This document shows, piece by piece, positions 56,760 through 64,000 of a stretch of DNA of 64,000 bases. This DNA is from Kalaharituber pfeilii (taxonomy: Eukaryota > Ascomycota > Pezizomycetes > Pezizales > Pezizaceae). The first letter of the stretch is position 1. Each line of letters opens with the position of its first letter. Location: the NCBI GenBank assembly GCA_015179045.1, contig WHUZ01000001.1:2356001-2420000 (forward strand), in the 5' to 3' direction. The notes under the pieces were generated by a model that had not been told where the DNA came from, did not search any database, and saw nothing but the letters and a program-made list of their open reading frames with translations. A program made the translations under genes and the position numbers.

Positions 56760-59030
56760 TGTAGGATAATTCGGGCAGTAGACGACTTCCCATCCTCTCG
56801 TACCCTTCACCCCTCCCACCGCTCGTCCAGCCCCCACCCCTTGTCCCACTTCCCCGTCCCCCCTCAGACCGCATCAGGGACTTTGGGTACATGGGGGCTC
56901 GGTGCGGACAGGGAGCTCATGCTAACCCCCTCATTATTATTATTAATATTCGTAATTTGTGCCGTGTAATTGTTTCATTGTTGAGCCCATTGCTGACTTA
57001 TTTGTGCATGATTTTAGAATTCGTGATAAAAGCTCCAAATATAGCTGGCGCCAGAACAGTCGGGAATAAAACGTGTGTAGAAAGAACATTGCGAAGACTA
57101 AAGAGTATAGAACGACGAGATGACTTCAGTGGTGACCGTGAACTATGTGCACAACCCACTCCTTTACAGATGCTTCCCTGACACTTGAGTAGACGTGAAT
57201 ACATAGTGATCACCCCTTAGCTTCATTGCAATCCCATTGTGCCTTGGCTCACGGTGTACCATGCCTCCGCAGTAGGGCTACATGCGGTGCCGCCTACCTA
57301 TACACTTTTTCAAGATCTACAAAAAATCAAAGTCGGAAGGTCATTCCAATGCTGGGGTTCGAAGATATACATACATCCCTTTCGTTCTGAGCCTGCTCCG
57401 GAGGTAACATTCAGTCTTGTACTGGCACGTTCTAAGTCGCAACTACTATAAGGAGGCTCTATCCTGGTTTGGTAGATCAAATGCATGACAGAATGCTGTA
57501 TTTAATATATGTATCATGCGCTTAGATTCATGATACACTACAAAGCTGTGGTGGGACCGTAAATGATTAAATAAGAAGCAATCAAAGCATTTGTAAGTGC
57601 TGTTAAAAATGTCAGAATTGCCAATGATGTTTGATGCATTGATGCGACTGCAAGGGCTCATGTATCATGCAAACGATACTGTGTTTCACCACATCTCAAC
57701 GCACATCACAATTCGACGCACTTTCCCACCAAAACTAGCCATGCGGAAGAGCGTGTACCTCAATCACTAGAGCAGAATTTTGTAAGCACTATTTACAGAC
57801 AGCACCTCTGCCTGCTCCAAGAAAGCATTCTCAAGGAATTATAGCACAGCAAAATTTGTAACAATGTCTTGGCATCTATTTGTATAGGATTCTCATACAA
57901 TATTTCAGCACTATCACACCAATGGCAATTGTCTTGTGATTAAAGGGCCTCTCCTAGCTATATATTGATTCACTTGATTTTATTCGGTCCATTTTGATAA
58001 TATTGCATAGTTGGCATGCTGATATATATTTTTCAGATACTCTTCCAATACTATTCATATGCAATATATCTATGAGAATGGAAATATTTTGAACAGCTCG
58101 ATGATTACTTCAAGGATTATGTTGATGCCATTCATGTATATCTCCATAGAGATGGGTTACCCAAATGAAGTGTTTAAATATTTTTTTTGAATTAATTGCA
58201 GGTGCAGTAGATAGATTTCCATATCTGCAATTTTACTGCAAAAATATATACCAAGACTTACGTGAAAATGTGCAGAGATAAAATTCATTCATAACTACTT
58301 TTTTTCTAAAAAGTAGAGATGCAGGATCTGAAGAATGATGCTTGCTTTAAGCCTCCTAAAAGGCACTTAGAAAAGTAGGTACTGTGCGTGGGGATATACA
58401 GGTTCTCATTCGCTCAGTTTTTGTGGAAAGTGCGTCGAATTGTGGGTGTGCGTCGAACACAGTAAGCAAAAAACATGCTACCCTGGATAGAAGAAGACGC
58501 AGGCTAGGTTTCAAGCAATCGACTACAAGTACGCATGGTATGATATCACACAATAGTGTTGTTCGTCCAACTGTCACACTATCGAACTGTTGCTGGTGAC
58601 AAGGGGTGACCGGATCTGTATACAAGCAAAGTCAAGCTCAAATGACTGGAACTCAAAGGATTACTTGGGTAAGATACAAAGGATCACATAATAACGATGT
58701 TTAACATTCCTGTGACTATGTAGTTATGTGGACCTGCATCCTATAGAATTTGGCTAACAAAGAGAGAACGCAGCAACTGTTTGTGGGGCAAATCCACTAG
58801 ACATCTCGCAAAACGCGACTCCTATCTCGCAAAACCGCCCCGCAACCTACTCTATTTTCACGACTACGATCTCAAACGAGAATCTGCAGTTTGGCAGCGA
58901 GCCCGCTTAATCGGCTATCTGAAAGTGCGACATGTCTGCTGAAAGGCATAGCTCTATAGGAGCCTCTGATTCACAAGCATCTATATCGCGAGAATTGTAG
59001 GGACCGTGACAAATAAGGGAAAAAAAGTAT
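56760..59030. other. intergenic, AT-rich, no gene recognised
   Basis: No motif-bearing ORF. Long AT-rich passages lie at 57840-58320. Confidence 0.5.
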
Positions 59031-59034
59031 TGTT

Positions 59035-59675
59035 CTGACAGATGACGATAAACTTACATTGGCACGCATGTGCGTAGAGTACCAAAGTGAACATGTGAGA
59101 GGGACTCCGTCTGCCACTGGGAAAGATCTACGAAATCCTCAAGCCATGATGAGTGGTATGCTAGAACAATTGAGGTAAGCGATGAACGAGGAGAACCCAT
59201 GATCAAACAGAATGATTCTGATATCAGGCAAGCATTACGTCAATGCCGTGATCATGAGCTTGCAACAAACAAGAAGAGGCTCGCAAAAGAAGTGCAGCAG
59301 AGCTTCAGGAATATGTCGAGGCAGCAGATATACGACTGACGAATTTGTTGCTTCCAGGAGGCAAAAACACATACCGGTAGCAAATTACTGATATCAATAA
59401 TGATATCATTGACGATGATACTATTGGTGAAACATTAAGCACATCTGAAAGTCCAAGAAAAAAGACCATTCAGAGGACTTTATATTTCTCACAGGTGCTG
59501 TGAAGGATACAAGCAATGCAACCATAAATATGGGAAATTCGATTACAAGGAGTATACAAACCTTAGGGTCCGGCAACAATATCAACAACCGCCTATCCGC
59601 TCTTGAAAAACATATTGAACTTCAGACAGCAGCAATGCACAAAATGCTGTCAAAACTTAACGGATTGATTTAGAG
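59035..59675 (+). pseudogene. decayed coding-like sequence, unassigned
   Basis: Plus-strand pieces DDKLTLARMCVEYQSEHVRG near 59045, AMMSGMLEQLR near 59143 and NNRLSALEKHIELQTAAMHK near 59580 look protein-like (the last could be a coiled coil) but are separated by many stops. The first resembles the short SANT/Myb-like leader common in fungal transposon-linked ORFs; this is a guess. Confidence 0.3.
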
Positions 59676-59997
59676 AACTTCATGCAAGAACGCGGCGTGT
59701 CCGGAGTTGTGATTGATTGTTTGGATACTGTAACTGGAAGAAGTGCAAATTATTCGGCAAGGGTTGGAGGAGAACAATAAAACTTCTTACTGGTCTGAGT
59801 GGTCTGAGAACCGCGGAAGTATGTATAAAGATTTGTAAGTAGGATCGCAACTCTGTCGTAGCTAGCAACCAGAGATATCCCAATGCGAAGATTTCTCCTA
59901 ATTTATTGGATGACCACAAGCTTGTAACCTTGCTGAAAACCATGTCAACATCTTTAACATTGTGGTATTGCGCTCCAGTTTTGAAGACAAAGATTGA

Positions 59998-60400
59998 TTT
60001 TCAGTATGCCCACTGATGCCATAGGACATAAGCCGGATCCCCATATAGATAAGGCCTATCTATTGTAGTATCACTCACATTCAATGCTCGAAGCTCCTGC
60101 TCAAAATTCGAGGATTTCAAAAAGCTAGGCAATCGCCCATAGTGCCCTGGCATCGACCAGCTAGCTTCATGATCAGTCAGAAACTCGAACAAGCTAAGAG
60201 AATAATGTACATAATAGTACTCTCAGTAGCACCAATAGCAGAATGATCATCTCCTGTTACCCTCAGCTAGCATGAAGGAACATGTCGAGGACAACCATGA
60301 TAAACAATGAATGTCCCTGTCAGACCCATGCGGGCGTCATAAAGTACCTTTAAATTCGCAGGCTAGAATGCGATTACCCTTCTATGATGATATAAGCTGG
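59998..60400 (-). pseudogene. PIF/Harbinger-like DDE transposase remnant
   Basis: On the minus strand 60192-60001 reads NFEQELRALNVSDTTIDRPY then LYGDPAYVLWHQWAY. In Harbinger-type DDE_4 transposases a GDPAYPL motif with this spacing follows the E-L helix and contains a catalytic Asp. Upstream minus-strand sequence is broken by stops. No terminal repeats were found. Confidence 0.5.
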
Positions 60401-62310
60401 TACTGGTACTTAATATGACACGACAGACGAAGAAAGTAACGAGATTATTGGCAAATAGTATGGGTAGACTGACCCTGGAAGTGCACTTCGAGTTATTGAC
60501 TCAATATAATGAGAGGCTGAAAGATACCGCATATCTCGTTGAAGAAGCAGTACTTAGAATCGGGGCCCCACCTAGCTAGATTCTCAAGCATATTTGACAT
60601 CTTGATCTGTGGCAATTTGTACAGACGTATCATAGTGCTCGAGTACAAGTGCTTCCTGGGCGTATGAGAACCGTACCGAATTGTCAGCTGCCGAATTGGA
60701 GAAGGTAAAGTTACATCATATCAACCATATACTTAGTCTGGTCATCATTAGTCTTGGCACCAGACCCTAGAGCTTGGCGGTTATCATACTGCATAGTGGG
60801 AATAGCATCCAGGATCTGGGGACAAGGCTAATCCGGGAGGATCGGTGCAGCCAGACTACATCCAGGTCATGACAGAAGGAAACCATTGCTTCTGATGACT
60901 TATCTGATGACTGCGACAGAATCACAGTAGTAAACGCTGTCAATGTTTATGAATGCCGTACAAAATAACAAGATGGTTAGGTGGGCCGTTTGAAATGATT
61001 CTCCTTCTAGGAGACCTAGGATCCGCGAGATCAAGTTATTCTTCCACAAGTCCTCCTCCCCAACCCCAGCAACTCCAACAAGCCACCTATCGCCCGTCAC
61101 TGCCCTCATACCTTCCACCGTCCTACGCCTCCGCTGACAGCTACACCCAAATCCTCTGCACCCCATGATCCTAAGCGGCCAGGACACCTCGCAACTGGTA
61201 CCCACGCACCTTCTGATGTGGAAGTCAGCCCTGAATCCCAAGAAGGGGGGATGGAGAGTTGGTTAATGTTGTCCGGAGGCTGACCATCTCCCACTGCGCC
61301 GGACCCACTAGCATGTCAGTAATACCGCATGACGACTTAGAGATACTAGTAGTACATGTGGAGGTGGTTGTGGGGGTAAGTTGGTCGGTATCAGCCCTGG
61401 CTGTCAGTCGTATTGTTGTCGATTTAATCTACGCCTTCTTTTTTCTCTCAAAATATAAGTTCTGCTCTGCCGTGCTAGTACCCGTTGTGTTTGCTTTCCG
61501 CTTGTTTAAGTGCGTTCTGTTTCGTTTGTTCTTGGTCTCGTTATTCGACGTTGCTGATAAACCTTGTACTGTACATCCCCACAATCGTCGATGGCCTTTT
61601 CAACCAGTCAGGAATTAAAAATCGGAGTTGCATCTTCAGCTTTCACATGCACAGTCGAACAAGTTCGTAAAGTAAATCAAGTGGGATTAAGAATATTTAT
61701 TCGCTCGCTCGGTCTATCTTGGGAGCTCTATCTTTTCGTTCTCTATCTATATGGCCTTTTTTATAGCCCTTGATACCCCGTACAATCCTTATTTCTCAGT
61801 CCAAATCTACTTGGTGTGTGCCATCTTTTAGCCTGATTCGCATAGTTAATATCCAAGCAGTAAAGCAAATCAGTTGGATGAGAGATGCCCGTACAGTAGT
61901 GGCGTAATTTTTTCATTCCCACCATAGCCAACGTGGGTGATCATGACGAACACCATCATGTTATAGGGATACTGTACTCGTCACAGGGGTCGAACCACTC
62001 CTATGAGATTTGCCGAGATCCTGACTAGCTTGTCCTGCCGCGTGGAACTGTATAGTACTTGCAGTACCTGCTACTATTTCCTGCAGGAAGAATGCATACG
62101 TACTTACACCCAAAATTCTGGGCTCGGGGCTACAGTTATGTTATTCTTATTTTTGAAGGCGTTGCGTTTGCTGGATTTCTTAGTCAGGATTTCTACACCG
62201 CAAATCCAACAGCTACATATATCTAGTGTACTGTGCTGTGTACTAGTACTACTAGTACTACTAGTATCATAGAGCCTCCAATCCGCGTGAACCCGCCGTG
62301 CGCCCAGGCG
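60401..62310. other. intergenic, no gene recognised
   Basis: Only unassigned short ORFs. Around 60400-60720 the minus strand may contain more Harbinger-like debris. A small TACTAGTACTACTAG palindromic cluster occurs at 62243-62270. Confidence 0.4.
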
Positions 62311-62320
62311 CCCCCCGCTG

Positions 62321-62392
62321 CCCACCCCACCCCACCCCCCACCCCCCACCCCCCACCCCCCACCCCCCGCCCCACCCCCCCGCCCCCTCCAT
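62321..62392. repeat. C-heptamer tract (ACCCCCC)n, G-quadruplex-prone on the minus strand
   Basis: About six tandem ACCCCCC units (62334-62378) inside a longer CCCCACC-rich stretch. The minus strand therefore has at least eight runs of four or more G within 70 bp. It lies about 340 bp upstream of the next gene's start. Confidence 0.85.
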
Positions 62393-62596
62393 GCACGTAG
62401 GGCTCATGTGGGGTCCCTCGCCGCCCAGTTACTCTCTTCTACAATCAACCACCCATAATCACAGCACCACCGCATAACTCTGCCATTCCTTCGATACAGG
62501 TCAGTCGCGAGCCATCGTTTCCCACTTGAACGTCACATAATATAACCACCTGCACATCATATTGTTAATATAATCTTAAGGCTCACTTGATCACTC

Positions 62597-62635
62597 ATGA
62601 AGGTTCAGCCCGTCGTTCAAGAGGCCCCAATCTGA
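62597..62635 (+). other. possible 12-codon upstream ORF
   Basis: ATG at 62597 followed by TGA at 62633-62635 in a different frame from the main start at 62728. If the leader is unspliced it would be an upstream ORF. The main frame is itself open through this leader, so an intron and an upstream exon are equally possible. Confidence 0.25.
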
Positions 62636-62727
62636 CCATTGGTGAACACCACTTAACTTCCCAAAACCCACAACTCCAACATTATCATCGACCAGTCTCG
62701 AAATATCGGCTTCCAAACGCTGCACAA

Positions 62728-64000
62728 ATGGTCGAAACTGTGCCGCCGCCGTCACGGCCATACTCAAGGCGGCCATCGCTAACACTTTCGCAGCTGGAGA
62801 TTCCCAATACACCATCACATTCAGCTACCCTCGAGCAAATTCATGCTAGCAGTTCAACGGCAACAGGACTCACATCCTTTGACTTAGGATCTCCGCCACC
62901 CTCGACAACTGAGCCACTTACCTTCAACAAGCTTTATTCCAAGGTAAAGTCGGTAGCAGCTGGGGTCCGGGAAGCCGTTCGCGAAGCTGTCGTGGTTGGC
63001 CCTCATAGCAGATTCAAGGTTGGGATTAATGACAGTAAAGAAAGTTTTGACGATTTTTCTGTGGGAGCCTCTAGTGAGCGAGCATCCCCGACTATCAGCA
63101 ATTTCTATTTTAGATCACGCCACAATAACCCTCACCGGTTATCATTCTCGAATGCATCGATCGTAAGTAAAGGATCCACTGGATCGAACTCTGGCGTCGG
63201 TGGGGATGTTTCTCCTTTGGTACCACGGAGAACGAGCATGCTGAGTCCAGGCCCGAAATCACTTCCTAGTCCTTCTCTGGCAAATGTGACGGTCTTTCGA
63301 GATGGAACCAAAAGTGTCGAACCTAGTAATGTGGAAGGAAATCTTACTGGAGGAACCAGAACCACTACCACCAGAGGGGCTATGGGTACATTCGTTTCTG
63401 GAAATTCTACAACCAATAACTCGACCCCTCCACCTAACCCCGAAGAGATAACCTTGAGCAACCGGTATTCTGCACTCCAGAATCGGGTTGACGCTAATGG
63501 TGAAGATACGGAAGCAAGTAAAGACGTTCCTGGAGCAAAAGGGGGATCGGCTAATCCTTTCGAAGAGGACGTAGTGTTACTAAACACTGATTCTGCCCTA
63601 GATGGTACTCCGTTAAATAATGCGGAGTCCAAAACAGGATTTGCAGATCAGGGCCACAATGTTGGGCTTGCAAATATTAACCTACATTCTGCATCAAGTA
63701 GTCCCACAAATCAAGCAGCGCTCGGCTCTAGCACCTCTCTTCCGGCAGTGGTGCCACAGTCAAAGCCAGGAAATTCCCTCGCAAATGGAGCAAAGCGGAA
63801 AGAAAGTGTTGGTGGCCTATCAGAAAGTAAATCTCTGAGAAAGCGTCCAAAAGCAATAAAAAGAACGAGCGAGAATTTATTACCAGGGTTCACATACAAC
63901 AGCGAAAGTGATACAGAGGATGAACAGGACATCGCGGGCTCACCAGCAGATGCAACCTCTTTTGGTTTAAAAGCGGCTATGCAGCGTAAGGGGACGGATA
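62728..64000 (+). CDS. Ser/Pro-rich protein, N-terminal part (3' truncated by window)
   Basis: An open frame of 424 codons runs to the window edge without a stop, by far the longest uninterrupted frame in this part. It is disordered in character: Ser, Thr, Pro, Asn and Gly dominate, with one conserved-looking segment LTFNKLYSKVKSVAAGV (residues about 72-88), a basic patch LRKRPKAIKR and an acidic SESDTEDEQD near the edge. That layout fits the long regulatory N-terminus of a fungal signalling protein, possibly a kinase of the Rim15 type, but the catalytic part is not in view. The start is uncertain: the same frame is open upstream to about 62580 without another ATG, so a spliced upstream exon is possible. 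No intron is needed within the visible part. Confidence 0.75.
   Translation, partial: MVETVPPPSRPYSRRPSLTLSQLEIPNTPSHSATLEQIHASSSTATGLTSFDLGSPPPSTTEPLTFNKLYSKVKSVAAGVREAVREAVVVGPHSRFKVGINDSKESFDDFSVGASSERASPTISNFYFRSRHNNPHRLSFSNASIVSKGSTGSNSGVGGDVSPLVPRRTSMLSPGPKSLPSPSLANVTVFRDGTKSVEPSNVEGNLTGGTRTTTTRGAMGTFVSGNSTTNNSTPPPNPEEITLSNRYSALQNRVDANGEDTEASKDVPGAKGGSANPFEEDVVLLNTDSALDGTPLNNAESKTGFADQGHNVGLANINLHSASSSPTNQAALGSSTSLPAVVPQSKPGNSLANGAKRKESVGGLSESKSLRKRPKAIKRTSENLLPGFTYNSESDTEDEQDIAGSPADATSFGLKAAMQRKGTD

Overview
The window looks like a piece of a filamentous ascomycete genome. The real genes carry many short introns (about 50-80 bp, GT...AG, CTAAC/CTGAC/CTAAT branch points near the 3' end). 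The histidine gene is the fused three-activity HIS4/his-3 type found in fungi. Long gene-poor stretches are filled with fungal transposon families. The low gene density and heavy transposon load would suit a large-genome Pezizomycete (truffle or morel type), but that is inference only.

Left end (1-5.1 kb): the 3' exons of twinfilin (29-720), then a small DNA-transposon-like element, then a complete 12-exon dihydroxyacetone kinase (2645-5090). From 5.1 to 27.6 kb I recognise no conserved gene. That stretch holds tRNA-derived SINE-like relics, inverted-repeat (MITE-like) elements, microsatellites, minisatellites, one small Cys-rich ORF (15089-15328) and decayed coding-like sequence. HIS4 (27642-30312) is a lone well-preserved gene on the edge of the next repeat block.

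From 31 to 46.4 kb lies a nested transposon island. It contains a Helitron/PIF1-type helicase remnant, an old Ty1/copia family (here 'copia-B') on the minus strand, and a pogo/Fot1-type DNA transposon (32232-34869) inserted exactly inside copia-B reverse transcriptase. It also contains gypsy gag debris, a gypsy-like solo LTR (37850-38440), two inverted repeat arms, and between them a young, nearly intact Ty1/copia element (39559-44282) with 153-bp LTRs, a GATTC target duplication and a half-tRNA-iMet type primer site. A 750-bp Tc1/mariner-like MITE (45673-46422) closes the block.

Right part: dynactin p150Glued (minus strand, 47384-51914, 8 exons) and alpha-SNAP/Sec17 (plus strand, 52399-53571, 6 exons) are divergent and share a promoter of about 480 bp. 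From 53.6 to 62.5 kb is again gene-poor, with a Harbinger-type transposase remnant near 60 kb and a C-heptamer tract at 62.3 kb. The window ends inside the 5' part of a Ser/Pro-rich protein gene (62728 to the edge).

The host genes are ordinary housekeeping functions: actin monomer handling, glycerol metabolism, histidine synthesis, dynein-based transport and SNARE recycling. They form no operon or cluster. The notable content is the transposon stratigraphy and three A-run frameshifts, one of which falls in the otherwise conserved dynactin gene. I found no convincing undescribed system.
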